Assembly (NCBI RefSeq): GCF_900128535.1
Contig: NZ_FQTR01000001.1
Span: forward strand, 1 to 62,719
Length of the DNA stretch: 62,719 bases
DNA from: a bacterium endosymbiont of Bathymodiolus sp. 5 South
GTDB lineage: Bacteria > Pseudomonadota > Gammaproteobacteria > PS1 > Pseudothioglobaceae
Reading direction: 5' to 3'
Of this stretch, positions 18,392 to 27,993 are shown one piece after another. A program made the position numbers and the translations under genes. Each line of letters starts with the position of its first letter. The first letter of the stretch is position 1. Under the pieces are notes generated by a model. It was not told the origin of the DNA, made no database searches, and saw only the letters and a program-made list of their open reading frames with translations.

Positions 18392-18847
18392 ATGAATCTG
18401 GTTTTTCACAGTGAGCTTGAAGTGGCAAAATTTGCTCAGGACTTAGCACGCAATGTAGAAAATCTTAATCATGCTATCGTTATTTACCTAGAGGGTGATT
18501 TGGGCGTAGGGAAAACCACAATAGCAAGAAACTTTATTCAAACTTTTGGTTTTAAGCGTGTCAAGAGCCCCACTTATTCACTGGTCGAAAGTTATCAAAA
18601 TCAAACGATTAATATTCATCATTTTGATTGTTATCGCCTCAGCGACCCAGAAGAATTAGAATATATTGGCATTCGAGAATATTCACAAGACAAAAGTATT
18701 CAACTGATTGAATGGGCAGAATTAGGCAAAGGTATGATTGCTCCTGCTGATTTAATTATTCACATCACTGGTGAAGACAACAGCAGAACTTTAACAATGA
18801 GCGCACAAAGTGACACAGGAAAGCAACTACTGCGCTCTATTGATTAA
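18392..18847 (+). CDS. tsaE: tRNA threonylcarbamoyladenosine biosynthesis ATPase TsaE
   Basis: TsaE is the ATPase that drives turnover of the TsaBD complex, which makes t6A37 in ANN-decoding tRNAs. The P-loop is GDLGVGKTT at about residue 35. It is followed by KSPTYSLVESY, and HFDCYRL and LIEWAELG are family hallmarks. A GTG at 18365 is in frame inside the end of the exchanger gene, but the ATG at 18392 gives the usual 151 residues. It converges on dsrR with a four-base overlap. Confidence 0.95.
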   Translation: MNLVFHSELEVAKFAQDLARNVENLNHAIVIYLEGDLGVGKTTIARNFIQTFGFKRVKSPTYSLVESYQNQTINIHHFDCYRLSDPEELEYIGIREYSQDKSIQLIEWAELGKGMIAPADLIIHITGEDNSRTLTMSAQSDTGKQLLRSID

Positions 18848-19176
18848 GCTTTTTCAGGTGCTACACCTTCTTCTGGTGGTTCGTAATTTGGGTCGTTTGG
18901 ATTCATAAAAATAAAGCCGTACCCCCCTTCGGTATCAATCTCGTCAAAATCAACCACCATGCCCTCTAACAATTCTTTCTGTGCATAAGTCAGCACATAC
19001 TCAATGCCGTTTGATTCTAAATGAATATCGCTATCTGAGCGCTCATCAAAACCCATTAAATATTGGAAGCCCTCATCGGTTTTATCAACCGCAAAACGCA
19101 TTAACAAACCTTGTGCATCAGGGTTTTGTGTAGAGAGTGCGATTTCTTCAGCAGCACGCTTAGTAATTGTAATCAT
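18844..19176 (-). CDS. dsrR: DsrR, cysteine-free IscA-like protein
   Basis: This 110-residue protein has the HesB/IscA fold pattern, starting MITITKRAAEEI with central RFAV and EYVLTYAQKELL. It lacks all three cluster-binding cysteines of A-type carriers, the known hallmark of DsrR of sulfur oxidisers. In Allochromatium DsrR affects dsr expression after transcription and does not carry iron-sulfur clusters. The C-terminus ends in NPNDPNYEPPEEG. Its start overlaps the dsrN stop by four bases, and it is the last gene of the dsr cluster here. Confidence 0.9.
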   Translation of the reverse strand: MITITKRAAEEIALSTQNPDAQGLLMRFAVDKTDEGFQYLMGFDERSDSDIHLESNGIEYVLTYAQKELLEGMVVDFDEIDTEGGYGFIFMNPNDPNYEPPEEGVAPEKA

Positions 19177-20522
19177 TCTTTATTTTTCCTAACAAAATTC
19201 ACAAATTGCTCAACCCAACGATTGCCACCTACACTACGCAAGTGTGTGTAAGTGGCTAATAGGTTGTGCGTTAAAATACCATCGTGCTTATTATCCACAC
19301 CTACGCCGCGCAAAACCTTATAAGCATAACGGGTTTTAGGGTTTATATTTTCAAGTTTCGAATAATGAAACTCATGTGCATAAATCACAGAGGCAGCCCC
19401 TTCCCAAGGGTGTTGGTCTGTTGGTGCTAATTGCACATAACCCCTGCCAATCGGTTTAGGCGTCATCACCGTGTTAGCCTGAATCACGCCAACCATTTGG
19501 TGAGATTTTCCTTGATGAGTGATTGTCTGACTAAGATACATCAGCCCACCACATTCTGCATAAGTGGGTAATCCCTGCTCTATTTTTAGTTTAATATCAG
19601 CAAGCAAGGATTGATTGCTACTGAGTGATTCAAGTTGCATTTCTGGAAAACCGCCACCAATAAACAAGCCATCACATTTTGGCAATTCACTGGCTTTTAA
19701 TGTATCAAAATATTTTATTTTGACACCCAAGGATTTGAATGCATCTAAGTCATCTTGATAGTAAAAACCAAAGGCTGGGTCTTTGGCTACACTGATTGTT
19801 AAATTGCTAAAGGCAATAACTGATACTGGCATATCAACCAATTTTTTTGCACTGGCTAAAGACAAAATCTTGTCTAAGTCCACTTGGTCAGCGATCATCC
19901 GAGCAGCACTGTTGATAAATCGTTGAGATTGAGTCGACTCATTCGCCGGCATAAGCCCTAAGTGGCGTTCATCGATAACCAATTCTTTAGAGCGACGAAC
20001 AGCGCCTAAAACAGGGGTATCTGTGTAATACTCAATGGCTTGGACAAGCTTTGATTCATGACGCTCGCCAGCAACCTTATTCAGGATTACGCCAACAATA
20101 TTAACATTAGTATCGAAAGTTTGATAACCCATTAATAGGGGTGCAACACCACGGGTAATACCGTTACTATCAATCACTAAAACAACATTTGTATCCAATA
20201 GTTTTGCCATATCCGCATTGGCATCACCCCCTGTGGTATTCATGCCGTCATACAAACCCTTATTGCCTTCAATAATTGCGATATCACTTTGTTGTTGATG
20301 AAATAACGCACTAATTTCATTTTCAGACATGGTATAAAAGTCTAAATTGTAGCAAGGGTTGCCACTGGCTTGTGCCAACCAAATCGGGTCAATATAATCA
20401 GGTCCTTTTTTAAATGCTTGAACTTTGAGTGTGCGGGCTTTAAATGCTGCACATAAGCCTAGGCTAACGACAGTCTTACCTGAGGATTTATGAGCAGCAG
20501 AAAGGTAGATAGAGGAGGACAT
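19173..20522 (-). CDS. dsrN: DsrN, siroheme amidase (CobB/CbiA-like)
   Basis: DsrN resembles cobyrinic acid a,c-diamide synthase and is thought to amidate the siroheme of DsrAB using glutamine and ATP. The N-terminal part is a P-loop dethiobiotin-synthetase-like domain (AAHKSSGKTVVSLGL, KKGPDYIDP, NKGLYDG). The C-terminal glutamine amidotransferase domain has GGGFPEMQL, the nucleophile Cys in AECGGLMYL and a late His in HEFHYS. The 449 residues are normal. It sits between dsrP and dsrR as in other sulfur oxidisers. Confidence 0.95.
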   Translation of the reverse strand: MSSSIYLSAAHKSSGKTVVSLGLCAAFKARTLKVQAFKKGPDYIDPIWLAQASGNPCYNLDFYTMSENEISALFHQQQSDIAIIEGNKGLYDGMNTTGGDANADMAKLLDTNVVLVIDSNGITRGVAPLLMGYQTFDTNVNIVGVILNKVAGERHESKLVQAIEYYTDTPVLGAVRRSKELVIDERHLGLMPANESTQSQRFINSAARMIADQVDLDKILSLASAKKLVDMPVSVIAFSNLTISVAKDPAFGFYYQDDLDAFKSLGVKIKYFDTLKASELPKCDGLFIGGGFPEMQLESLSSNQSLLADIKLKIEQGLPTYAECGGLMYLSQTITHQGKSHQMVGVIQANTVMTPKPIGRGYVQLAPTDQHPWEGAASVIYAHEFHYSKLENINPKTRYAYKVLRGVGVDNKHDGILTHNLLATYTHLRSVGGNRWVEQFVNFVRKNKE

Positions 20523-20535
20523 ACCTCATTATTGA

Positions 20536-21735
20536 TTAAGCTTTATGATGTGGGTCTGCCACTTTATCAGCCAAACTCTCAGGTAAAAATGGCAAGAATT
20601 TAATTAAAAACACAACAGCAATCAAAGCCACAGCAACACCACCCACACCCAATAACATCTCAGGCAATGAAGCTTGATAAATAACAAGCTCGCCATACCC
20701 CTCTAAGATTTCTTTACCTGGGAACATTTCTAATGGATAGGCTTGTCCGCCAATAATTAATACATACATCTGAACAATACCGCCAATCAACACCAAAAGA
20801 GACGCCAATCCCAAAACAGAACGATTGCCCTTAAATACTGGATGGTAAATTAACAACAGAGGCACCAAGCTGCCCAGTAGAATTTGCCCATACCAAAATA
20901 GATTGGTATAAATGCTGTTGGTATTAAATAGAAGCATTGCCACATTCTTATTTTCAGCCAAATAAATATTGCCAATATGAAACACGATCACAAAATACAA
21001 AACCGCTGCTACAAACACACCCAGTAAATTCCTAAGACGATTTAAAACCACATCACCCAAGGGGCGTTCGCTCCACTTGTAACTTGCCATTAAAATTAAG
21101 ATAAAGAAAGCCAAACCAAAAGAAAATGACATCGCAATAAATTTAGGTGCCATAATCATGGCATCATAAGCATGACGAGCCACCAATAAGCCAAAAATAG
21201 AGCCTGTGCCAGTCGTTAATATCAAACGCCAAATAAACGCTGCTATGCCAGCTTTGCGACTAAATTTGTTCATTCTACGCTCAAACATCATCCACAGATA
21301 CACCGCAACAATAACAAAGAAACCATTGTATAAAATAATATTCCAAGCAAAAATTGACTTGAAATTATACTCTGTCATTGCCACAATTAGACGATCAGGG
21401 CGACCCAAATCAAGCACCAACACCATTAAGCCACCTGCCAATAATGCCAAAGCCACCAAGCCCGATAAACGCGACAAGGGTTTATAAAGTTTTTTCTGAA
21501 ACACGGAGGCGATGGAAGCCACATTCAACGCACCTGAAGCGGCAATAATTAAAAACAAAGCAAACACATGTGGGAGACCCCAAACAATGCGGTTATTCAT
21601 GCCGGTAACAAAATGACCGTTATGCTCCATATAGTAAACGCTTCCCAATGCGGCTAAAATAAAAACACCTAAGCCTGCAACGAGCGCATAAAAACCTAAA
21701 CTTCTGCCTTGGATTTGCTGGTAACGAATATTCAT
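20536..21735 (-). CDS. dsrP: DsrP, NrfD-type integral membrane subunit
   Basis: This 399-residue NrfD/PsrC-family protein has about ten membrane helices and is part of the DsrMKJOP complex. With DsrO it forms the arm that exchanges electrons with the quinone pool. The hydrophobic segments alternate regularly, and GLPHVFALFLIIAASGALN and DLGRPDR are typical of the family. It starts 15 bases downstream of dsrO. Confidence 0.95.
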   Translation of the reverse strand: MNIRYQQIQGRSLGFYALVAGLGVFILAALGSVYYMEHNGHFVTGMNNRIVWGLPHVFALFLIIAASGALNVASIASVFQKKLYKPLSRLSGLVALALLAGGLMVLVLDLGRPDRLIVAMTEYNFKSIFAWNIILYNGFFVIVAVYLWMMFERRMNKFSRKAGIAAFIWRLILTTGTGSIFGLLVARHAYDAMIMAPKFIAMSFSFGLAFFILILMASYKWSERPLGDVVLNRLRNLLGVFVAAVLYFVIVFHIGNIYLAENKNVAMLLFNTNSIYTNLFWYGQILLGSLVPLLLIYHPVFKGNRSVLGLASLLVLIGGIVQMYVLIIGGQAYPLEMFPGKEILEGYGELVIYQASLPEMLLGVGGVAVALIAVVFLIKFLPFLPESLADKVADPHHKA

Positions 21736-21750
21736 AAAATTCCTAAATGA

Positions 21751-22479
21751 TTAAATGCCGCTGTAACGCACGCCAGTATTTAAATTGAGATCTGCCCTGA
21801 TTTGAGTGCTTTGAATTTTTTTAAGTGTTTGGTTAATTTTGCTATCGGCATCGTATAAATCGCCAAAAATAACACCCTCGCCACTCACTGCCTCAGCACA
21901 AGCAGGCACGCCCCCTTTATCAACACGATGAACACATAATGTGCAGGATTCAACTGTGCCTTTGCCTCGCGGCATATGCTCTTTTTGATTGCTCAAATTT
22001 TCATGCACAAACGAACGCGCATCATAAGGGCAAGCCATCATACAATAGCGACAACCAATACATAAATGCTTATCCACCAACACAACCCCATCTTCACGCC
22101 TCATTGAAGCGTTGGTTGGGCAAACATCTACACAAGGGGGTTGTTCGCAATGTTGGCACATCATGGGCAAACTATCAATCTTACCAGTGGCTCTGTCTTT
22201 GACTTTAATTTTCTTAATCCAACTTGGTTTTTGATGACCAGTAGAATGCGTTTCATTACCCCAACCATTTTCCTCTTGACAGGCATTTACCATGTTATCA
22301 ATATCGGACTCGCTCAGTTGGTTAATGTCAACCAACATTCCCCAGCGTTTTTCCTTGGTTACTGGATTGTCATTAACGGCAAATGTGGTTAACGAAATAC
22401 CACTGGCAATCGTTGCTACGCCTGCTGTTGAAGCCGTTGTACTCTTAATAAAATCACGACGATTTAGTTTTTTACTCAT
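21751..22479 (-). CDS. dsrO: DsrO, periplasmic iron-sulfur protein with Tat signal
   Basis: This ferredoxin-type subunit of DsrMKJOP is exported by the Tat system. The twin-arginine motif NRRDFIK lies near residue 5, followed by a hydrophobic stretch to about residue 37. Cysteine groups for several [4Fe-4S] clusters are CQHCEQPPCVDVC, CIGCRYCMMAC and CTLCVHRV with a later CAEAV. A longer frame runs to 22560, but the ATG at 22479 places the Tat signal at the N-terminus and overlaps the dsrJ stop by one base. Confidence 0.95.
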   Translation of the reverse strand: MSKKLNRRDFIKSTTASTAGVATIASGISLTTFAVNDNPVTKEKRWGMLVDINQLSESDIDNMVNACQEENGWGNETHSTGHQKPSWIKKIKVKDRATGKIDSLPMMCQHCEQPPCVDVCPTNASMRREDGVVLVDKHLCIGCRYCMMACPYDARSFVHENLSNQKEHMPRGKGTVESCTLCVHRVDKGGVPACAEAVSGEGVIFGDLYDADSKINQTLKKIQSTQIRADLNLNTGVRYSGI

Positions 22480-22862
22480 TATAAATCCTCTTGTGGTGTA
22501 GTGCGATGACAAGAAAAACAATCCAAACTTACGCCTACTTTTTGATGGCAAGTTGAGCAAAATTGATCAGGGGCGTTAACTGGAATATACTCACCGTCTT
22601 TACTAGTGCTATGACAATTAACACAAGCTTTTAATGAATCTCTCTTAGTTCGAACACCCTGGCGTAAAGTTTTATCACGCTTATGCAATAAAAACTCAGG
22701 GTGCATTTTTCTAATCTCAGAAAGACTGGGGTGAATATCTCTACTCTTGCCTTCATCTTCCAATTCACTCGCCTTGTCACCAAGATTAATATGACCCTCA
22801 CCACTATATGCAAACACGCTGGTATATGATAATGCTAACAAAATAATCAATAAACGATTCAT
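22479..22862 (-). CDS. dsrJ: DsrJ, triheme cytochrome c
   Basis: This periplasmic cytochrome of the DsrMKJOP complex has a Sec signal peptide (MNRLLIILLALSYTSVFA) and three heme c sites: CVNCH, CSTCH and CFSCH. A His/Met/Cys-ligated heme has been described in this family. The ATG at 22862 is chosen over the longer frame to 22916 because it places the signal peptide at the start. The mature protein is about 110 residues. Confidence 0.95.
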   Translation of the reverse strand: MNRLLIILLALSYTSVFAYSGEGHINLGDKASELEDEGKSRDIHPSLSEIRKMHPEFLLHKRDKTLRQGVRTKRDSLKACVNCHSTSKDGEYIPVNAPDQFCSTCHQKVGVSLDCFSCHRTTPQEDL

Positions 22863-22876
22863 AGTTATTCTCTTTA

Positions 22877-24838
22877 TTACTCGCCTAATCCCATTTGAAT
22901 ATAGCCTGTTGGACACACATCAGCACAAATGTGACAACCAATACACTTGTTGTAATCTGTGTCAACATAACGACCTAGTGTGGCCTGGTCTTTCTTAACC
23001 TTAAATACTGCATCTTGTGGACAATACATAACACAGTTGTCACATTCAAAACACAGACCACAAGACATACAACGACCTGCTTCAGCCTTCGCTTCTTCTT
23101 CGTTGTAACCAATTAAACGCTCTTCGAAGTTACCAAGTACATTGTCAACATCAACCGTTTTATGGTTTCTTGCGTTGCGCTCTTCATTATCAAAGTGCCC
23201 TAAGAATAACTCGGTATGTGGAATGATTGATGCAAATGAACGATCTTCATAGTTATGTACTGCATATTCTGCAGAGTCCGTTGCTGCAGCCAATGCACCC
23301 TTATCATATTCTGTAGGCGCTAAATCCCACTCGTTGAGTTTGTCCATTAAATCAAAGTAATGCACATCAACTTTATTACGCGCTTTTTGGTTGTTGCCAG
23401 CAAGGTAGTCATCAATACTATCAGCTACAATGCCTGCTTGTCCAATCGCAGTAGTTAACAAGTGTGGACGAACCACATCACCACAAACAAAGAAACCTGG
23501 TTTGTTTGGTATCTGAAAGTTCTTATCGGCATCAATAAAACCACGCTCATTAAAGAATGAATCATCCATACCTTCAGCGTCAACACCTTGACCAATCGCA
23601 GATACGATTAATTCGCACTCAATATCAAACTCAGAGCCTTCAATCGGTGTAGAGCCATCCTCTTCCAAGCGAATCATACGCAATGCAACAGCACGACCAT
23701 TGCCATCTGTCACTACTTCCACAGGTTGTAATTGACCTTGAATTTCAACACCCTCACGGTTTGCATCATCAATTTCTTCTTGTGCTGCTGGCATATTTTC
23801 AACAGTTGAGCGTGTTGTTAGTAGCACATCTGCGCCTAAACGCTTAGAAGTATCAACCACATCGTGCGCTGTATCATCAAAAATAACACGCTCAGGACGG
23901 TCTTTTTCGGCAATATTTTCAATGTTACCCAAACGACGAGCAACAGAAACAACATCAATTGAAGTATCACCACCACCAATACAAATCACTTTACCGGTAA
24001 TATGCTTTAAACGACCTTGGTTGTAAGCTTCAAGAAATGCAACACCTGAGACACAGTTAGCCGCTTCACCACCTGGAATTGGTAATGAACGACCACTCAT
24101 TGCACCGATAGCGAATAACACTGCATCGTAATCTTTTTCTAATTCTTCCATAGAAACATCAACACCAATCTTGGTATTCATTTTAGTCTCAACGCCGGTT
24201 TCTATAATACGATCAATTTCGTGCTTTAATACATCGCGCGGTACACGATAATCAGGAATACCATACATCATCATGCCGCCTAACTGGTCATATTTTTCAA
24301 ATACAGTCACACTGTGACCTTGCTTGCGTAATTGTAAGGCTGCTGTTAAACCACCACAACCGCCACCAATAATAGCAACTTTTTTGCCCGTGTCTTTAGC
24401 TTCAAATTCAAATTTGTAACCTTCTTCTTTTGCAGTATCACCAATAAATTGTTCTACTGCATTAATACCAACTGTATCTTCAACTTCATTACGGTTACAG
24501 CCATCTTCACAAGGTGCTGGACAAACACGCCCCATCACGGATGGAAATGGATTTGCATCCGTTGAACGACGGAACGCATATTCCTGCCACGATAGATCAC
24601 CAGAAGGCTTCTCCATGCCACGAACAATATCCAACCAACCACGAATATTGTGACCAGAAGGACAAGAGCCTTGGCAAGGTGGTGTTTGACTTACATAAGT
24701 TGGACATTTATGCGATTCATCGTTTTGAAAAATCTTTTGATTCCATGGTACGCTACCTTGGTCATCACCCTCATCTTTAAACATTCTAAATGTGTGGTTG
24801 TCGCCTTTATAATTTTGTCCATATGGGTTTTTTTGCAT
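22877..24838 (-). CDS. dsrL: DsrL, iron-sulfur flavoprotein NAD(P)H oxidoreductase
   Basis: DsrL couples DsrAB to NAD(P)H and is needed for sulfur oxidation. The 653-residue protein has an N-terminal cysteine-rich iron-sulfur domain (CPTYVSQTPPCQGSCPSG, later CPAPCEDGC) and a GltD-like FAD/NAD(P) core with GGGCGGLTAA and GGGDTSIDV. Two C-terminal ferredoxin clusters follow (CMSCGLCFECDNC and CIGCHICADVC). The extended C-terminus with ferredoxins distinguishes it from gltD at 31.5 kb. It starts 15 bases after dsrK. Confidence 0.95.
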   Translation of the reverse strand: MQKNPYGQNYKGDNHTFRMFKDEGDDQGSVPWNQKIFQNDESHKCPTYVSQTPPCQGSCPSGHNIRGWLDIVRGMEKPSGDLSWQEYAFRRSTDANPFPSVMGRVCPAPCEDGCNRNEVEDTVGINAVEQFIGDTAKEEGYKFEFEAKDTGKKVAIIGGGCGGLTAALQLRKQGHSVTVFEKYDQLGGMMMYGIPDYRVPRDVLKHEIDRIIETGVETKMNTKIGVDVSMEELEKDYDAVLFAIGAMSGRSLPIPGGEAANCVSGVAFLEAYNQGRLKHITGKVICIGGGDTSIDVVSVARRLGNIENIAEKDRPERVIFDDTAHDVVDTSKRLGADVLLTTRSTVENMPAAQEEIDDANREGVEIQGQLQPVEVVTDGNGRAVALRMIRLEEDGSTPIEGSEFDIECELIVSAIGQGVDAEGMDDSFFNERGFIDADKNFQIPNKPGFFVCGDVVRPHLLTTAIGQAGIVADSIDDYLAGNNQKARNKVDVHYFDLMDKLNEWDLAPTEYDKGALAAATDSAEYAVHNYEDRSFASIIPHTELFLGHFDNEERNARNHKTVDVDNVLGNFEERLIGYNEEEAKAEAGRCMSCGLCFECDNCVMYCPQDAVFKVKKDQATLGRYVDTDYNKCIGCHICADVCPTGYIQMGLGE

Positions 24839-24853
24839 ATCAAATCTCCTTAT

Positions 24854-26449
24854 TTATTTTGCAGTTTCTTTTTCTACTGATGCTTCTTCTACCTCTTCGG
24901 ATGAAGCATCATCTGTTTGTGGTTTGTCCATAATAATTGCCTCACTCACTAACTGATGAGCGCTGACAATCATATAGGGGTCAAAATCAAATTTTGGTAA
25001 CACTTTGCTGAACTGTGACTTACAGATTGCACAAATGGCAACCAGTGTATTAACAGCGTCAGTTTTTTCTACTTCCTTCAGTGCTTGCATTCTCGGCATA
25101 GCACCTTTAATACGAATCTCCATTAAGTCATCTGTTAATAGACCGCCACCGCCGCCACAACAAAATGTTGATTCCATAATCGTGCTTCGTTCCATATCCA
25201 CATAGTTATTACAAACCGCTTTAATCACTTCACGAGGAAGGATAAATTGACCATTTGGAATACCGCCCATATTAGTCGCCCGAGCAACATTACAAGAGTC
25301 GTGGAAAGTCACTGTTCTATCGTCATTAGCAGATTTATCAAATTCTAACCTGCCGCGCTGAATTAAGTCGTGTGTGTATTCAATAATATGCTGTGGTTGT
25401 GGATAACGGGAATCTAACTGATTTTGCAACTTTAAAGCATGTTTGTCAGTTGTGTCTGCACCAGCACCAACTCCTGATAAAGTATTCCAAAAACTGTATG
25501 CCACACGCCAAGCATGACCACACTCACCCACCATAACACGAGACACTTCAAGATCAAGTGCGGCTTTGCGAATTCTAAGTGCAGCTTTGCGCATAATGTC
25601 GTAAGAGCCAATAAACATACCGAAGTTTGCGCCTTCAGATGCATAAGAGCTCATGGTCCAACTAACGCCATCTTGATGAAAGACTTTGCCATAACCGATC
25701 AAACCATCAATATGTGGTTCAGCAAAGAAATCTGCTGATGGGGTGATGAGTAAAATCTCTGCACCTTTTTGGTCTAACGGGTATTTAACGGCAACACCTG
25801 TTTCCTCTTCAATCTCTTCTTCAAGGTCAAGCAAAGTATCCCGCAAGGCTGGCTCAGGCAATCCTAAGTTATTACCTACTGTGATTGCCTTACCTAAAAT
25901 TTGGTTACAATATTTTTGACCCACACCAACACTGTCTAATACTTCACGAGCTGCCATTGAAATTTCAGCGGTATCAATACCATACGGGCAAAATACAGAA
26001 CAACGACGACATTGTGAACACTGGTGAAAGTAGTTATACCAATCATCCAACATTTCATCATCTAGCTCTTTGGCGCCAACTAATTTAGGGAAATATTTAC
26101 CCGCAAAAGTAAAGTGGCGACGATAAACACTTCTAAACAAATCTTGTCGTGCTACTGGCATATTTTTAGGGTCAGAAGAACCCAAGAAATAATGACACTT
26201 ATCAGTACAAGCACCACACTTGACGCAAGCATCCAAAAAAACTTGAACAGAGCGATATTTAGACTTAAGCTCGCCCATTTTGTTAATCGCAACTTCTTGC
26301 CAATTGTCAACTTTTTCACCAGGAAAGCCTAAGGGTTTTTGAAATTCTTCAACGGATTTGAATGGACCGTCGCCAGCCATAACACCTTCGTTAATCTCAG
26401 GAATTTCTAAATAAGTGGGTAATTTTGGTACTTCGAAATCTTTTGCCAT
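24854..26449 (-). CDS. dsrK: DsrK, HdrD-like iron-sulfur catalytic subunit
   Basis: DsrK is the cytoplasmic subunit of DsrMKJOP thought to oxidise or reduce the DsrC disulfide or trisulfide. Two ferredoxin motifs (CVKCGACTDKC, CSQCRRCSVFC) precede two CCG-type domains that bind an unusual cubane. The second of these contains CCGGGGGLLTDD and CAICKSQF. The 531-residue length includes an acidic C-terminal tail. It ends 15 bases before dsrL and begins just after dsrM. Confidence 0.96.
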   Translation of the reverse strand: MAKDFEVPKLPTYLEIPEINEGVMAGDGPFKSVEEFQKPLGFPGEKVDNWQEVAINKMGELKSKYRSVQVFLDACVKCGACTDKCHYFLGSSDPKNMPVARQDLFRSVYRRHFTFAGKYFPKLVGAKELDDEMLDDWYNYFHQCSQCRRCSVFCPYGIDTAEISMAAREVLDSVGVGQKYCNQILGKAITVGNNLGLPEPALRDTLLDLEEEIEEETGVAVKYPLDQKGAEILLITPSADFFAEPHIDGLIGYGKVFHQDGVSWTMSSYASEGANFGMFIGSYDIMRKAALRIRKAALDLEVSRVMVGECGHAWRVAYSFWNTLSGVGAGADTTDKHALKLQNQLDSRYPQPQHIIEYTHDLIQRGRLEFDKSANDDRTVTFHDSCNVARATNMGGIPNGQFILPREVIKAVCNNYVDMERSTIMESTFCCGGGGGLLTDDLMEIRIKGAMPRMQALKEVEKTDAVNTLVAICAICKSQFSKVLPKFDFDPYMIVSAHQLVSEAIIMDKPQTDDASSEEVEEASVEKETAK

Positions 26450-26450
26450 G

Positions 26451-27224
26451 TTATTCGTCCTTACCTATTGTCTCGTTTAATCTAACTTCCTGTTCTTTTT
26501 CTTGCTTCAATGCCCATGGTGAAATGTGTCGTTTTTTGCGTGCATCATCCACTTGATTGCGTGTTGGGCTAAAAAACACACCCGGTACATGCAACAGTTT
26601 TGAAATTGGGAAAATTGCCAACAATGAAAATGCCAAGAAAATATGCACCAAAAAATGCACTTCTGTTGGTAAATTTTCCCAATCAAAAGTCAACAAACCA
26701 GAGGCAAAGTTTTTCACTGTAATAACATCAGTGTGATTACTGGTAAATGTCATCACCACCCCACTCACACCAATAACCAATAATAAAAGCAGCATAAGAT
26801 AATCAGATGGTGCTGAAATATAACGAATACGCTCAATGGCAATACGACGACCCATCAAACCAATCAGCCCAATTACCATTGCAAATGCTGCATATTTAAA
26901 GGGTTGAACCAATAAAAATATTTCAGGTAAATCGCCTGGCCAAAAATAACGAGCATGACGAATTAAAACCAACAACAAACCTACATGGAACAACCAGCCA
27001 AACAGCCAAGTCCATTTATTAGATTTAAACAAACTTTCAAACAACACAACTTCGCGCGCTAAGCGTATAACCACACCTGTTTGTGTTAACGGCGTTGGTG
27101 CAGTTGGAATTTTAAGAGGGGCAGGCGTTATCCAATATTGATAAATTTTTCTTGTCATACCAACAAGAAAAATCACCAAAGATAGGTAGAATAAAGCCGT
27201 AAAAAAAATACTTACTAAAGACAT
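26451..27224 (-). CDS. dsrM: DsrM, NarI-like membrane cytochrome b
   Basis: DsrM anchors DsrK and passes electrons to the quinone pool through b hemes. The 257-residue protein has about five to six membrane helices and conserved histidines in WLFHVGLLLVLIRHARYFW and HFLVHIF. The longer frame to 27281 is rejected because the ATG at 27224 starts directly at the first membrane helix. A hairpin separates it from dsrC. Confidence 0.94.
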   Translation of the reverse strand: MSLVSIFFTALFYLSLVIFLVGMTRKIYQYWITPAPLKIPTAPTPLTQTGVVIRLAREVVLFESLFKSNKWTWLFGWLFHVGLLLVLIRHARYFWPGDLPEIFLLVQPFKYAAFAMVIGLIGLMGRRIAIERIRYISAPSDYLMLLLLLVIGVSGVVMTFTSNHTDVITVKNFASGLLTFDWENLPTEVHFLVHIFLAFSLLAIFPISKLLHVPGVFFSPTRNQVDDARKKRHISPWALKQEKEQEVRLNETIGKDE

Positions 27225-27250
27225 GTTGCCCTCAAAAAATTTAAAATTTA

Positions 27251-27279
27251 GGAAAACACCCGAATAAACGGGTGCTTTC
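27251..27279 (-). terminator. hairpin with T-run between dsrC and dsrM
   Basis: Read on the minus strand, CACCCG-TTTATT-CGGGTG forms a perfect six-pair GC-rich stem (27257-27274), flanked by AAAG and followed by TTTT. This is the shape of an intrinsic terminator or partial attenuator after dsrC. It could lower dsrM and downstream expression relative to dsrC, or protect the dsrC 3' end. Confidence 0.65.
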
Positions 27280-27324
27280 AATTAATATTTACTTAAAAAG
27301 CCTTAGACCTTTTAAATCAAATAT

Positions 27325-27648
27325 TTAGATACAACCCGTTGGCTTAGGAAGACCCGCAAAACGACAGCCTTGCTTACCAGGACCGTATGGGAATAAAGAA
27401 TAAAGATACTTAGAGTTGCCTTTTTCTTTACCGAATTGTTTGCCAATTGCTTTTGTTAATACACGAACCGCTGGTGCAATCTGGTACTCTTCAAAGTAAT
27501 CACGCAAGAAATTAATAACATCCCAGTGTTCTTCAGACAACTCAATATCATCACCTTTTGCCATTTCTACAGCAATTTCCTTTGTCCAGTCTTTAAGATC
27601 TACCAAGAAACCTTCTTCGTCTACTTCTGCGCCTAAAATATCAGCCAT
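27325..27648 (-). CDS. dsrC: DsrC, sulfur carrier protein
   Basis: DsrC is the soluble protein that carries sulfur as a persulfide or trisulfide between DsrEFH, DsrAB and DsrMK. The 107-residue protein has the conserved C-terminal arm with two cysteines ten residues apart (KQGCRFAG and PKPTGCI), so it is a full DsrC and not a TusE. WDVINFLRDYFEEYQIAPA is a family signature. A strong hairpin follows it, consistent with separately controlled, abundant mRNA. Confidence 0.97.
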   Translation of the reverse strand: MADILGAEVDEEGFLVDLKDWTKEIAVEMAKGDDIELSEEHWDVINFLRDYFEEYQIAPAVRVLTKAIGKQFGKEKGNSKYLYSLFPYGPGKQGCRFAGLPKPTGCI

Positions 27649-27685
27649 TTTTTTACTCCTATATATTAAATTAAAAAACTATCGT

Positions 27686-27982
27686 TTAAACCCACGAAAC
27701 TGTCGTTCCGTGTTCCTCAACTAAATCAACAAAACCTGCATAATCAACTAATTTGATATTATCTGCAACCTTTGATGAAATTCCTCTTGCGTCAACATCT
27801 CCTTGCAATGCAAAGACTCTACCTTGCGCAGCAAGATCAGCAAGCATCGATGAATTCGCATTATTTGCAGCGGAAATCACACCGTCTTCAATCAACAAGA
27901 TAACACTTGTGTCATCAATTGTATTCAAACAAGACTGTAATGAGTTACGTTCAAAAGATGATTTGTTTACTGTATGTAGCAT
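27686..27982 (-). CDS. dsrH: DsrH, subunit of sulfurtransferase DsrEFH
   Basis: This is a small TusB-like subunit of the DsrE2F2H2 hexamer, which passes sulfur to DsrC. The 98-residue protein starts MLHTVNKSSFERN with the family Cys in LQSCL and VILLIEDGV. An ATG at 28009 would overlap dsrF. The ATG at 27982 is preferred because it follows AAGGAG with suitable spacing. Confidence 0.93.
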   Translation of the reverse strand: MLHTVNKSSFERNSLQSCLNTIDDTSVILLIEDGVISAANNANSSMLADLAAQGRVFALQGDVDARGISSKVADNIKLVDYAGFVDLVEEHGTTVSWV

Positions 27983-27993
27983 ATTAAAACTCC

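Noticed and set aside
24514-24880. Plus-strand open frames inside dsrL
   Set aside because: They are antisense shadows of a strongly conserved flavoprotein.
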